DNA from: an uncultured Rivibacter sp.
GTDB taxonomy: Bacteria > Pseudomonadota > Gammaproteobacteria > Burkholderiales > Burkholderiaceae
Direction: 5' to 3'
Assembly (NCBI GenBank): GCA_946480925.1
Contig: CAMLLU010000039.1
Coordinates: 1-51,070 of the forward strand
DNA: 51,070 bases
The notes under the pieces are model-generated. The model saw only the letters and a list, made by a program, of their open reading frames with translations. It was not told the DNA's origin and did no database searches. Below, one piece after another: positions 8,583 to 17,194 of the stretch; the stretch's first letter is position 1; each line of letters starts with the position of its first letter. The position numbers were made by a program, and so were the translations under genes.

Positions 8583-9694
8583 GCGACCTCCTTGGCGTGC
8601 GGATGCATGGCGCGTTGCAGCCATGCGGGCGCCTGCCACTGCGGCAGCAACCGCTCGGCCACGACGAACAGGATGATGAAGGCCTGGATCACCAGCACCA
8701 CTTCACGCGACACGTCGGTCGTGCGCTCCATGGCTTGTGCGCCGGCACGCAGGTAGGCGTAGAGGAAGGCGGCCATCGGGATGTTGCGCGGCTCGTTGCG
8801 CGCGAGCAGGGCGACGACCAGCCCGTCGAAGCCCATGCCCGGCGTCAGGTCCACCGGCAGGCGCTTGAGCAGCGCGTTGCTCACGTGCACGCCGGCAAAG
8901 GCGGCGAAGGCGCCGCCGATCGCCATCGACAGCATCACCGCGCGCTCCACCGGCATGCCCACCTGGCGCGCGAAGGCCGGCGCCTGGCCCACGGTGCGGA
9001 TCTCGTAGCCCACCGTCGTGCGCATCAGCAGCGCCCAGGCGCCCACCACCACCAGCGGCACGACGAAGAGCATGGCCGTCACGTTGGTGCGTGCCAGCAG
9101 GTTGGGCAGGATCGAGGCATCGGGCAGCACCGGCGTGACCAGGAAGCCGGCGTTCGGGTCGCGCATCCACTGCGTGATGACGAGCCGGTACAGCTGCACC
9201 GCGATGAGGTTGAGCATCAGCGTGGTGACGATCTCGCTGGCGCCGTAGCGCGCCTTCAGCCAGCCGGGCACCAGGCCCCATGCGAAGCCGGTGAGCAACG
9301 CGGCGGCAAATGCGGCGGGCATCACCACGTACCACGGCCCGCCGATGGCGAGGCTCACCGCGGCAGCGGCCAGTGCGGCGAGGAACATCTGGCCGTCGGC
9401 ACCCAGCGAGAACTGCCGCGCGCGGAACGGAATGGCGATCGCCAGGCCGAGGAAGGTGAGGGTGATGGCGTCTTCGATCACCGAGCCGAAGCGCACGAGC
9501 CGGTGCACCTGCCAGCCTTCGGTGGCGGAATGGCGGATGTCGGGCAATGCGCCGGTCAACAGGGCCAGGCAGGCGCGCAAAGGCTCGGCGCTCACCATCG
9601 CCGTGATGGCGAAGCCCACCAGCAGCGCCGCTGCAATGGCCGCGGGCAGCTTCAAAGCCTGCCGTATCGAAGTGGAGGAGGTTGCTTGTGTCAC
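8579..9694 (-). CDS. ABC transporter permease, nucleoside type, first subunit
   Basis: This 371-residue integral membrane protein belongs to the BPD_transp_2 family (NupP/YufP-like). The N-terminal membrane helix LPAAIAAALLVGFAITAMVS is followed by a periplasmic stretch, then LTFLGLAIAIPFRARQFSLGADGQMFLAAL, family-typical for the first permease of nucleoside importers, and GYEIRTVGQAPAFARQVGM as the cytoplasmic coupling loop. GMGFDGLVVALLARNEPRNI in the C-terminal half is also characteristic. It overlaps the ATPase stop and the next permease start by 4 bp each, so the three subunits are translationally coupled. Confidence 0.9.
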   Translation of the reverse strand: MTQATSSTSIRQALKLPAAIAAALLVGFAITAMVSAEPLRACLALLTGALPDIRHSATEGWQVHRLVRFGSVIEDAITLTFLGLAIAIPFRARQFSLGADGQMFLAALAAAAVSLAIGGPWYVVMPAAFAAALLTGFAWGLVPGWLKARYGASEIVTTLMLNLIAVQLYRLVITQWMRDPNAGFLVTPVLPDASILPNLLARTNVTAMLFVVPLVVVGAWALLMRTTVGYEIRTVGQAPAFARQVGMPVERAVMLSMAIGGAFAAFAGVHVSNALLKRLPVDLTPGMGFDGLVVALLARNEPRNIPMAAFLYAYLRAGAQAMERTTDVSREVVLVIQAFIILFVVAERLLPQWQAPAWLQRAMHPHAKEVA

Positions 9695-11316
9695 GCCGAG
9701 GCTTCTTCAGGGAGCGGGGTGATCTGCGCGAGCGGCGTGAAAGGCGCGTCGAGCGTGGCGGCGGCAGCGGCGTCGCCGCGCAGGCCGGTCATGTAGAGGC
9801 CCAGCTGTTGCGCGCTCACGGTGCCGGCGGCGAAGTGGGCGACGATGCGGCCCTGGAACATCACGGCGATGCGGTCGGAGAGCTCGAGCAGTTCGTCGAG
9901 GTCGGCCGACACCAGCAGCACCGCGGTGCCTGCATCGCGCAGCGCGACGAGCCGCTGCCGCAGCGACTGGGCCGCGCCGATGTCCACGCCGCGCGTGGGC
10001 TGGCTGGCCACCAGCAGCCGCGGCGATGCGGCCACCTCGCGTGCCAGCACCACCTTCTGCATGTTGCCGCCCGACAGCGAGCCGATGTTCGCGTCGGCCG
10101 AGCGGGCCACCACGCCATGTTCCTTGAGCATGTGCTGCGCTTGCTCGCGCGCGGTGCCCGCGGCCAGCCAGCCGAAGCGCGACAGCGGTGGGCGGTGGTA
10201 GCGGTTGGCCATCGCGTTGTCGATGATGCTCATCTCGGGGGCCACGCCGTCGCGCAGGCGGTCTTCGGGAATGGCTGCGACACCGGCCGCACGCGCCGCG
10301 CGCACGCCGTGCCCGCTGACGGGTTGGCCGCCCAGCAGCACCTCGCCCTGCACGGGGGTTTCCAGGCCCGCCAGCACCTCGGCCAGCGGTGCCTGCCCGT
10401 TGCCTTCGACCCCCGCGATGCCGAGGATCTCGCCGGCGGCGATGTCGAACGACACCTGCTGCAGCGGCACGCGGCCATCGGCGCGCACCACCGTCAGGTC
10501 GCGTGCGCGAACCAGCGGCTGCGCCTTCTGGGCCTGCACGCGCTGCACCCGCAGCGGCACGACGGTGCGCCCGACGATCATCTCGGCGATTTCGGCCTCG
10601 CTGGCGCTGCGCGACTGGGCGCGGCCGGTCACGCGGCCGCCGCGCATCACGGTGAAGCGGTCGGATATTTCGCGCACCTCGGCCAGCTTGTGGGTGATGA
10701 GCACCACCGTTAGGCCTGCGGCCACGAGCTGGCGCAACGCGGTGAACAGCGCTTCGATCTGTTGCGGCGGCAGCACGGCCGAGGGTTCGTCGAGCAGCAC
10801 GATGCGCGCACCGCGGTACAGCACCTTGAGGATGCCCACGCGCTGCTGCTCGCCGATGGAAAGATCGTGCACCGGCACGAGCGGGTCGATGTCGAGGCCG
10901 AAGCGTTCCGCGGTGGCACGTACCTCTTCGGCGGCACGCCGGCGGTCCAGCCAGAAGCGGCGCAGCGGCTCGCAGCCGAGCACCACGTTCTCGGCCACGG
11001 TGAAGGTGGACACCAGCTCGATGTGCTGCGGCACCAGCCCGATGCCCGCGGCGATGGCCTCGCGGGGCTGGCGAAAGTGCACCGGCCGGCCCTCGAGCAG
11101 GATCTCGCCCGAGGTGGGCTGCTCCAGCCCGTAGAGCATCTTCATCACCGTGGACTTGCCGGCGCCGTTTTCACCCACGATGGCGTGGATCTCGCCGCGC
11201 TCGACGCTCAGGCTCACGCGGTCGTTGGCCAGCGTGCCGTTGGCGTAGCGCTTGGAGACGTCGCGCAACTCGAGCAATGGGCTCAGCAAGGGGCCGGAAG
11301 CGAGGGCGGCTGCCAT
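9691..11316 (-). CDS. ABC transporter ATP-binding protein, double-domain nucleoside/sugar type
   Basis: The start MAAALASGPLLSPLLELRD at 11316 lies just inside the repeat boundary; the open frame continues upstream through the repeat but is not expected to be coding. At 541 residues it contains two ABC domains. The first has Walker A GENGAGKST (about 49-57), signature LSIGEQQRV and Walker B IVLLDEPSAVL. The second has a degenerate Walker A (GVEGNGQ), signature LSGGNMQKV and a Walker-B-like LLVASQPTRGVD in which the usual Glu is replaced. This asymmetry is typical of the RbsA/NupO group, where one composite ATP site is impaired. It energises the two permeases and works with the BMP protein encoded upstream of repeat copy 2. 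Confidence 0.92.
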   Translation of the reverse strand: MAAALASGPLLSPLLELRDVSKRYANGTLANDRVSLSVERGEIHAIVGENGAGKSTVMKMLYGLEQPTSGEILLEGRPVHFRQPREAIAAGIGLVPQHIELVSTFTVAENVVLGCEPLRRFWLDRRRAAEEVRATAERFGLDIDPLVPVHDLSIGEQQRVGILKVLYRGARIVLLDEPSAVLPPQQIEALFTALRQLVAAGLTVVLITHKLAEVREISDRFTVMRGGRVTGRAQSRSASEAEIAEMIVGRTVVPLRVQRVQAQKAQPLVRARDLTVVRADGRVPLQQVSFDIAAGEILGIAGVEGNGQAPLAEVLAGLETPVQGEVLLGGQPVSGHGVRAARAAGVAAIPEDRLRDGVAPEMSIIDNAMANRYHRPPLSRFGWLAAGTAREQAQHMLKEHGVVARSADANIGSLSGGNMQKVVLAREVAASPRLLVASQPTRGVDIGAAQSLRQRLVALRDAGTAVLLVSADLDELLELSDRIAVMFQGRIVAHFAAGTVSAQQLGLYMTGLRGDAAAAATLDAPFTPLAQITPLPEEASA

Positions 11317-11317
11317 G

Positions 11318-11480
11318 TTCACTTCAGTTCTCCATGACGCGTGTGAAGCGGTGAGAGACCAAACAGCCTTCACCGCAGAGGCGCGGAGAGCGCAGAGGTC
11401 TCGCAGAGAAATACAGGCCTTCTCTGCGGACTTCCGGGTCCTCCGCGTCTTTGCGGTGAATGAACTGGGGGTTCACTTCA
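11318..11480 (-). repeat. Interspersed intergenic repeat, copy 2 (diverged)
   Basis: On the minus strand it runs from TTGAAGTGAACCCCCAGTTC through TTCACCGC, a GC-rich imperfect palindrome, GCGGTGAAGGCTGTT and CATGGAGAACTGAAGTGAA. The order matches copies 1 and 3, but the segment between GCTGTT and CATGGA is different. It occupies the whole gap between the BMP-protein gene, whose Lys-stop it supplies, and the ABC ATPase gene, whose ATG follows 1 bp beyond the repeat. Confidence 0.75.
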
Positions 11481-12576
11481 ACTCCTTCACGGTGTTGAAG
11501 GCACTGGGCACCCGCCGTTCGCCGCTGGCGACGGCGGCCTGCACCTCGTCGAGCGAGCGCAGCACCTCGGGCGAGGCCCGCGACAGCACGTCGGACTGGC
11601 GAGCCAGGCTCACGCCTTGCTCGGCCAGGCCCAGCGACTGCGTGCTGCCGTAGGCCAGCTGCCCCTGCAGCGCCTGGCCGATGGCACGTACCACTGCGAC
11701 GTCGACGTTCTTGATGACCGAGGTGACGATGCGCGCGGCCATCTGCGGGTTCGACGCGCGGTACATCGCGTACTGGTCCATGTCCACGCCGATGGCATAA
11801 CGATGCCCTTCGAGCGCCGCTTCGTTCACGCCCTGGCCGGTGGCACCGGCCGCATGGAAGATGAGCCCCACGCCGCGGCCGAACTGGGCCTTGGCCACTT
11901 CCTTGCCGGCAGCGGGGTCTGAGAACGAGTTGGCGTACTGGGCCAGCACGGTTTCGCCAGGCACCGCGGCCTGCGCGCCGGCACGGAAGCCGACGATGAA
12001 GTCGTCGATCACCGGGAACTGCATGCCGCCCACCACGCCCAGGCCGCTGCGGGGCGGCACGCCGGGCAGGCCGGCTTCGTCGAGCCTCGCGGCCAGGTAA
12101 CCGGCGAGGTAGGCGCCTTCGTTCTGGCGGAACAGGATGGAGTGCACGTTCTGGCAGCGGCACTTGGCATAGTCCACCGCCGCGTCGTAGACCACGAAGC
12201 GCGCGTCGGGGTACTGCCCGGCCAGTTGCTGCACGTAAGGCACCATCGTGAAGGTGCCGGTCACGATGAGGTCGTAGTCGCCGCTGTCGGCCAGGTCGGT
12301 GAGCGCACCCTGCCAGCGCGTGGGGTCGGTGCCGCCTTCGATCACCTTCACGAATACCGGCAGCGTGTCGCGCGCCTGGCGCATGCCCTTGGCCGCCGAG
12401 TCGAAGAAGGACTTGTCGCCCAGCGTGCCGTTGATGAAGAGTGCCACGCGCAGCTTCACCTCGCCCGTGCGCCGTGCATCGGCGCGCTCGCCCAGTGCGG
12501 CCAGGCCGTAGAGCACGGCGAACAGGCCGGCCAGCCAGACCAGTTGAACGAGTACGGAGCGCAGCAGCGATTTCAT
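11473..12576 (-). CDS. BMP family ABC transporter substrate-binding protein
   Basis: The 367-residue protein carries the Bmp (PnrA/Med-like) domain: LRVALFINGTLGDKSFFDSAAKGM after the N-terminal anchor, a hinge region with YDLIVTGTFTMV, FRQNEGAYLAGYLAA, GVVGGMQFPVIDDFIVGFRAG and FHAAGATGQGVNEAAL, then YAIGVDMDQY near residue 250. Members bind purine nucleosides in the periplasm and deliver them to the ABC permeases. The N-terminus (LVQLVWLAGLFAVLYGLAAL) is a membrane segment but has no lipobox cysteine, unlike most BMP lipoproteins, so it may remain anchored by an uncleaved helix or be cut after ADA. It starts 8 bp after the regulator stop, preceded by a GAGG ribosome binding site. Confidence 0.9.
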   Translation of the reverse strand: MKSLLRSVLVQLVWLAGLFAVLYGLAALGERADARRTGEVKLRVALFINGTLGDKSFFDSAAKGMRQARDTLPVFVKVIEGGTDPTRWQGALTDLADSGDYDLIVTGTFTMVPYVQQLAGQYPDARFVVYDAAVDYAKCRCQNVHSILFRQNEGAYLAGYLAARLDEAGLPGVPPRSGLGVVGGMQFPVIDDFIVGFRAGAQAAVPGETVLAQYANSFSDPAAGKEVAKAQFGRGVGLIFHAAGATGQGVNEAALEGHRYAIGVDMDQYAMYRASNPQMAARIVTSVIKNVDVAVVRAIGQALQGQLAYGSTQSLGLAEQGVSLARQSDVLSRASPEVLRSLDEVQAAVASGERRVPSAFNTVKELK

Positions 12577-12583
12577 AGGGACC

Positions 12584-13375
12584 TCATGCGATCCCGCTCG
12601 TTTTTGCGATGCGCGTGCTGTAGCGGTAGCTCGACACGTACTTCATCACGCAGTACTCGATGGGCTCGCGCCTGTCGGACAGGGTGATGCGCTCGCACAT
12701 CAGGATGGGTGCGCCTTCGGCGATGCCGAGCAGGCGGGCGTCTTCGGCGTCGGCCGCCGCAGCGCTCAGGTTTTCCACCGCCTCGGCCGGCGCGAACCCC
12801 ACCTTTTCGGTCAGCAGCCTGTAGAGGGACTGGGCTTGCTCGACCTCTGTGCGATCGATCTTCATGCCCCGCGGCAGCGGGAAGTAGGCGTCGTGCAGGC
12901 CGACCGGCGCATCGTCGATCAGGCGCACGCGGCGAACGCGGGTGAGCGCATAGCCGGGCTCCACGCCCAGCAGCCCGGCGATGCCCATGGACGCGGCCGT
13001 GCTTTCCACCGCAAGGATGTGCTGGCCCGGCGCGCCGCCGCGCTGCATGGTGTCTTGCGAAAAGCCGTCGATGAAGCGTGACATGCGCCGCACCAGCGCC
13101 GGCGCCACGAAGGTGCCGCGGCCATGGTCGCTGTAGATAACGCCGCGCTCTTCGAGGTAGCGCACGGCCTTGCGCACGGTGTCGCGGCTGACTTCGTACT
13201 TCTCGGCCAGTTCGCGTTCGGAGGGCAGGGCTTGGTTGTCGGTCAGCAGGCCTTGCTCGATGGCGCCGCGAATGATGTCGGCGAGCTGCCGGTAGCGCGG
13301 TGTCGATGTTTCCCTGATGCGTTCTGTGGCCATGGTGTGCGCCAGCTTCGGCTGGGGTTGCTTGTCGATCTTCAA
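12584..13375 (-). CDS. GntR/HutC-family transcriptional regulator with UTRA ligand domain
   Basis: The 263-residue protein has a GntR winged helix at about 24-90 (YRQLADIIRGAIEQG, then ALPSERELAEKYEVSRDTVRKAVRYLEERGVIYSDHGRGTFV) followed by a UTRA domain to the C-terminus, with YEV-type effector-binding strands and REPIEYCVMKYVSSYRYS near the end. HutC-type proteins are repressors released by small ligands. The start may be Met1 at 13375 or Met15 at 13333; a promoter ending near 13407 allows either. It leads the leftward transport operon and probably represses it and the divergent TonB receptor through the two identical palindromes at 13413 and 13537. The ligand is unknown; a ribose or nucleoside metabolite would fit. 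Confidence 0.9.
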   Translation of the reverse strand: MKIDKQPQPKLAHTMATERIRETSTPRYRQLADIIRGAIEQGLLTDNQALPSERELAEKYEVSRDTVRKAVRYLEERGVIYSDHGRGTFVAPALVRRMSRFIDGFSQDTMQRGGAPGQHILAVESTAASMGIAGLLGVEPGYALTRVRRVRLIDDAPVGLHDAYFPLPRGMKIDRTEVEQAQSLYRLLTEKVGFAPAEAVENLSAAAADAEDARLLGIAEGAPILMCERITLSDRREPIEYCVMKYVSSYRYSTRIAKTSGIA

Positions 13376-13406
13376 TGTTCGCGCGGAATCGTCATGGCAA
13401 GGTCAT

Positions 13407-13434
13407 CCTATAGTGGTACGTACCACGATGTCAA
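13407..13434 (-). promoter_or_regulatory. Promoter with embedded GntR-type operator, leftward
   Basis: Read on the minus strand: -35 TTGACA (13434-13429), a 16-bp spacer, -10 TATAGG (13412-13407). The spacer holds the perfect palindrome GTGGTACGTACCAC (13413-13426). It lies about 32 bp upstream of the first possible start of the GntR gene. Binding of the regulator between -35 and -10 would block RNA polymerase. The same palindrome sits in the same place in the divergent promoter. Confidence 0.8.
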
Positions 13435-13528
13435 TCAAGATGTGATGTGCAACGTGTCGGTGCATTCATAAATCTGTCACGAATACAGGGGTGAACACGA
13501 AAACAACAGTCTTCCATCGGCGTCTTGA

Positions 13529-13558
13529 TTGACTACTGGTACGTACCACACTTATAGT
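13529..13558 (+). promoter_or_regulatory. Promoter with embedded GntR-type operator, rightward (TonB receptor)
   Basis: TTGACT (13529-13534), an 18-bp spacer and TATAGT (13553-13558) form a good sigma70 promoter; the palindrome TGGTACGTACCA (13537-13548) fills the spacer. The flanks (TCTTGATTGAC on one side, CTATA on the other) are also shared with the leftward promoter in mirror orientation. The receptor gene starts 68 bp downstream, behind a GGAG ribosome binding site at 13614-13617. Confidence 0.8.
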
Positions 13559-13626
13559 CGCCACGCGTTCATGCCACAACCATCGGCACTCACACCCACA
13601 GCCTTTCACGCACGGAGTCAAGACAG

Positions 13627-15939
13627 ATGCGACCCTTCCCTGGCCTGCCCCGCAACCTGCTGGCGCTGCTGATCAGCACCCAGGTGCTCCCTGTGTTCGC
13701 GCAGGAAGCCGCCAAGACCGAGTCCTCGTCATCGGAGCCGGCCGCCGCCGCACCAGCGGCCGCAGCGGCCTCCGCCCCGGCGGTCAAGGCGATGGAGAAG
13801 GTGGTGATCACCGGCGAATCCATCGGCACCAGGCAGACTCGCGCCAACGTCAAGATCACCGCAGCCGACCTCGATTACTACCCGCCCGGCGTCAGCGCCG
13901 ACAAGGTGCTCGAGCGCGTGTCCGGCATCCAGATGGGATCGTCCAACGCCTTCGGCGGCGACGGTTTCGAAAGCACGATCAGCATGCGCGGCTTCGCGAA
14001 GGACAGCATCGGCTTCTCGATCGACGGCGTGCCCAACGGCCGCACCACGCTGGGCGGCGGCTCGGTGCCCACGCGCTACTTCGATTCCAGCAACCTGGCC
14101 GGCGTGGACGTTTCGCAGTCGGCCGGCGTCATCGGCTCGCCTTCGCACCAAGCGCTGGCCGGCCATGTGAACTACCTCACGCAAGACCCCGAGCGCCGCT
14201 TCGCCGCGCGCGCTGAAGCCGCGGCCGGCAGCGCCGACTTCGGCCGTGTGTACGCCCGCGTCGACAGCGGCGAACTCGTCCCCGGCCTCACCAGCTACCT
14301 GAGCCTGTCGAAGGAGCAGTGGAAGGTGTCCTACGTCGATGACCCTGTCGGCAAGAACGAGCGTGATCACCTCGACTTCAAGGCGGTGGCCAAGCTCGAC
14401 AACGGCACGGTGATCAAGCTGCGCAGCAGCTACAACGATCGCAAGGAAACGAGCGGCACCAACATCGTGACGCTGAGTCAGTTCAACACCAACCCGAAGA
14501 ACGACGGCTACACCGATCGCTGGACCGGCTCTGCGGGGACCGATCGCAATTACCGCGAGTTGAAGGGCAACCCCCGTAAGGACGTGCTGAGCTACGTCGA
14601 TGTCGACATGCCACTGGCCACCAACCTGAAGCTCAACGCCAAGGCTTACTACCACACGCAAAGCGGCATCGGCAAAGAGACGGGGCTGTGCAGTGCCGGG
14701 TTCCCAGGCCTGAGCTGTACCGAGACCACCCTGTACTTCCGCGCCAACGAATACGATCTGATTCGCCGCGGCGCGTTGACCGAGCTGGCCGGCAAGCAAA
14801 GCGACCTGATCGACTGGCGCGTGGGTGTCTGGTATGAACAATCCAATCGCAGCCAGGTGCGCAACTGGTACGCGGTGCTCAATCCGGCCGTCGGTCCTGA
14901 GTACAGTGGTACGCCCTCCGCAACCAGCGAAGACAAGCATTGGGACAACCGCATCGCCATGGGCTATGTGGCCAACCGCAGCAGCTTCATGGACGGTCGC
15001 CTCAAGTTCGACTACGGCGTGACATACCTCGACAACGACGTCAGCTACGTCGCGCCGATACACGATTCGCGCACCACGACCGCCTTCCCCAACGGGCGCC
15101 GCAACTACGTCAACGAAGCCAAGGTGGACTCGGGCGTGCTGCCCAAGGTGGGTGCGTTGTATGCGCTGACTGACAAGACCGAGGTCTTTGCCGGCTACGC
15201 CAAGAACGCCGCCAGCGTGACCGACGCCACGCTCGAAGGCGGCTCGGCCGCCACGCTGGCCGCGGCCGCCAAGGTCAACAAGATGGACACCGCCAACGCG
15301 TTCGACCTCGGCCTGCGCCACAAGGCCGACAACTACGCGCTGGGTGTGCAGGCCTTCGTGATCGACTCGAAGGAAACCGTGGCCGCCGACATCGTCGGCA
15401 CGCTGCAGTCCGAGAACGTCGACCAGGGCCGCCGCATCCACGGCATGGAGCTCACCTACAACGGCCGCGTGGGCGACGACCTGCGCCTGTACGGTGCCTA
15501 CACCTACCAGAAGGGTGAATACAAGCTGAGCGACGTCGACGCCAACGGCAGCCCGCAGCGTGGCTTCATCCGCAACGGCGCCGAGCTGGTGGGCATCGCC
15601 CCGCACAACCTGTTCGTCGAAGCCACCTGGCGCCCCATGGACGACCTGAAGCTCGCGGTGAATGGTCGCTACGTGTCGAGCCGTGCCGGCTACTACGCCA
15701 ACACGCGCGTAGGGGCCAACACCGGTGTCGACGAGCGCCTGCCGGCCTACACGCTTCTGGGCCTCAACGCCTCGTACAGCTTCAACCACGTGAGCTTCGG
15801 CGTGAACGTGGAGAACCTCACCGACAAGAAGTACATCTCCGGCATCGCGCCCGAGCTCATGACTTCGCCGTCCACGGTGGGCCGCTACTTCATCGGCGCG
15901 CCGCGCACGGTGGTGCTGTGGACCAAGGTCGAACTCTGA
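13627..15939 (+). CDS. TonB-dependent outer-membrane receptor
   Basis: The 770-residue protein has a signal peptide ending near VFAQEAAK, an unusual Ser/Ala/Pro-rich linker, then MEKVVITGES as a likely TonB box. The plug domain follows (about 75-190) with DKVLERVSGIQMGSSNAF and SISMRGF-like and IDGVPNGR motifs. The rest is a beta-barrel of alternating strands that includes the C-terminal family stretch FGVNVENLTDKKYISG. The final residues (TKVEL) end in Leu rather than the usual Phe. Such receptors import scarce substrates using TonB energy. Its shared operator with the nucleoside import operon and the nucleotidase downstream suggest nucleotides or nucleosides as substrate, which is inference. 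A GC-rich hairpin follows the stop. Confidence 0.92.
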   Translation: MRPFPGLPRNLLALLISTQVLPVFAQEAAKTESSSSEPAAAAPAAAAASAPAVKAMEKVVITGESIGTRQTRANVKITAADLDYYPPGVSADKVLERVSGIQMGSSNAFGGDGFESTISMRGFAKDSIGFSIDGVPNGRTTLGGGSVPTRYFDSSNLAGVDVSQSAGVIGSPSHQALAGHVNYLTQDPERRFAARAEAAAGSADFGRVYARVDSGELVPGLTSYLSLSKEQWKVSYVDDPVGKNERDHLDFKAVAKLDNGTVIKLRSSYNDRKETSGTNIVTLSQFNTNPKNDGYTDRWTGSAGTDRNYRELKGNPRKDVLSYVDVDMPLATNLKLNAKAYYHTQSGIGKETGLCSAGFPGLSCTETTLYFRANEYDLIRRGALTELAGKQSDLIDWRVGVWYEQSNRSQVRNWYAVLNPAVGPEYSGTPSATSEDKHWDNRIAMGYVANRSSFMDGRLKFDYGVTYLDNDVSYVAPIHDSRTTTAFPNGRRNYVNEAKVDSGVLPKVGALYALTDKTEVFAGYAKNAASVTDATLEGGSAATLAAAAKVNKMDTANAFDLGLRHKADNYALGVQAFVIDSKETVAADIVGTLQSENVDQGRRIHGMELTYNGRVGDDLRLYGAYTYQKGEYKLSDVDANGSPQRGFIRNGAELVGIAPHNLFVEATWRPMDDLKLAVNGRYVSSRAGYYANTRVGANTGVDERLPAYTLLGLNASYSFNHVSFGVNVENLTDKKYISGIAPELMTSPSTVGRYFIGAPRTVVLWTKVEL

Positions 15940-15952
15940 TCGGCCAGGTTGC

Positions 15953-15977
15953 GCGCAGGGCCTGCGAGGGCCCGCGC
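15953..15977 (+). terminator. GC-rich hairpin after the TonB receptor gene
   Basis: GCGC-A-GGGCC, loop TGCGAG, GGCCC-GCGC: nine base pairs with one bulged A, starting 13 bp after the stop. There is no U-tract, so it may attenuate transcription or protect mRNA rather than stop all transcription into the next two genes. Confidence 0.4.
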
Positions 15978-16036
15978 AGCCTGCACTGGTTCATGTATGA
16001 CCGGTGAGCAGTCGTGCGGCATGACAGCATGACGGC

Positions 16037-17194
16037 ATGACGCACCGGACCTTGCTCCCATCGGCCCTGCATGCCGCCGCCCTGGCCCTGCTACTGGGCT
16101 TGGCGGGCTGCGCTGGCATGGCGCAGCGCAGCCCGCAGGGCGGTGCATCGCCACCGCCGCTGTGCCTGCAGTACCTCGGCAGCACCGCGCTGGCGCGTGA
16201 GCCGCAGGGCGTGCTGCAGGACTTCGGCGGCATCTCGGGCATGGACCACGATGCCGCCGCCGGCACCTGGTACCTGCTGAGCGACGACCGCTCGGCGCGT
16301 GCACCGGCACGCTTCTACACCGCTCACATCGACATCGACGCATCGGGCGTGCGCTCGGTGCGCATCACCGGCGTCGTGTCACTCAAGCAGGCCGACGGCA
16401 GCATCTACCCGAGCCTCAGGCAGGGCGGCGAGGTGCCCGACCCGGAAGCCTTGCGCATCGACCCCAGGAACGGCGAGCTGCTCTGGTCGAGCGAAGGTGA
16501 CCGCAAGCTGGGCCTGAGCCCTTTCGTGCGGCGTGCCGCGCGCGACGGCAGCTTCATTGCCGAGGTGCCGCTGCCGCCCAACCTGCGCGTGCACAAGGAG
16601 GCCGAGCAGGGCGTGCGCGACAACCTCGCGATCGAAGGGCTGGCTTTCACGCCCGATGCCGCTTCGCTGTGGGTGTCGATGGAAGCGCCGCTGTACGAAG
16701 ACGGCCCCGTGCCCACGCTGCAGCAGGGCGGCTTCGCCCGCTTCACGCAGCTCGACCGTGAAGGCCGTGTGCTCGGGCAGTACGCCTATCCGCTCGATCC
16801 GATCCCGCTGCCGCCCACCGGCGGTCGCCAGCGCGCCGACAACGGCGTCAGCGAGATCCTCGCCACCGAAGCCGGCACGCTGCTCGTGGTCGAACGCTCG
16901 GGGCGGGAGGTGGAGGACGGCAGCTTCCAGTTCGCCATTCGCCTCTACGAAGTCGGCGTCGACGGCGCCACCGACGTGAGCCGCACGGCATCGCTGCAAG
17001 GCGCCGACTTCAAGCCCATGCGCAAGCGGCTCGTGCTCGACCTGGCGAAGGCCGGCATCGAGACGGACAACGTCGAGGCCGCGGCCTGGGGCCCGCGCCT
17101 GCCGGACGGTCGCGCGACGCTGCTGCTGGCCTCCGACGACAACTTCCACCCCAGGCAAGCCAACCGCTTCCTCGCTTTCCAGGTCTGCAAGTGA
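16037..17194 (+). CDS. Phytase-like (esterase-like beta-propeller) lipoprotein
   Basis: The 385-residue protein has a lipoprotein signal (LLLGLAGC, Cys about residue 25) and an esterase-like phytase domain: LQDFGGISGMDHDAAAGTWYLLSDDRS, then GEVPDPEALRIDP, NLAIEGLAFTPDAASLWVSMEAPL and NGVSEILATEAGTLLVVERS, with late NVEAAAWGP and LASDDNF strands. These repeated blade motifs are typical of PF13449-type proteins, often encoded next to phosphatases or nucleotidases. Catalytic activity is poorly known in this family. The stop overlaps the GTG start of the nucleotidase, so the two are co-translated. Several closely spaced ATGs precede the chosen start, which is therefore uncertain by a few codons. 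Confidence 0.85.
   Translation: MTHRTLLPSALHAAALALLLGLAGCAGMAQRSPQGGASPPPLCLQYLGSTALAREPQGVLQDFGGISGMDHDAAAGTWYLLSDDRSARAPARFYTAHIDIDASGVRSVRITGVVSLKQADGSIYPSLRQGGEVPDPEALRIDPRNGELLWSSEGDRKLGLSPFVRRAARDGSFIAEVPLPPNLRVHKEAEQGVRDNLAIEGLAFTPDAASLWVSMEAPLYEDGPVPTLQQGGFARFTQLDREGRVLGQYAYPLDPIPLPPTGGRQRADNGVSEILATEAGTLLVVERSGREVEDGSFQFAIRLYEVGVDGATDVSRTASLQGADFKPMRKRLVLDLAKAGIETDNVEAAAWGPRLPDGRATLLLASDDNFHPRQANRFLAFQVCK

Noticed and set aside
13729..15789. 686-codon open frame antisense to the TonB receptor
   Set aside because: The plus-strand frame has a signal peptide, plug and barrel motifs and a promoter; the antisense frame has none.
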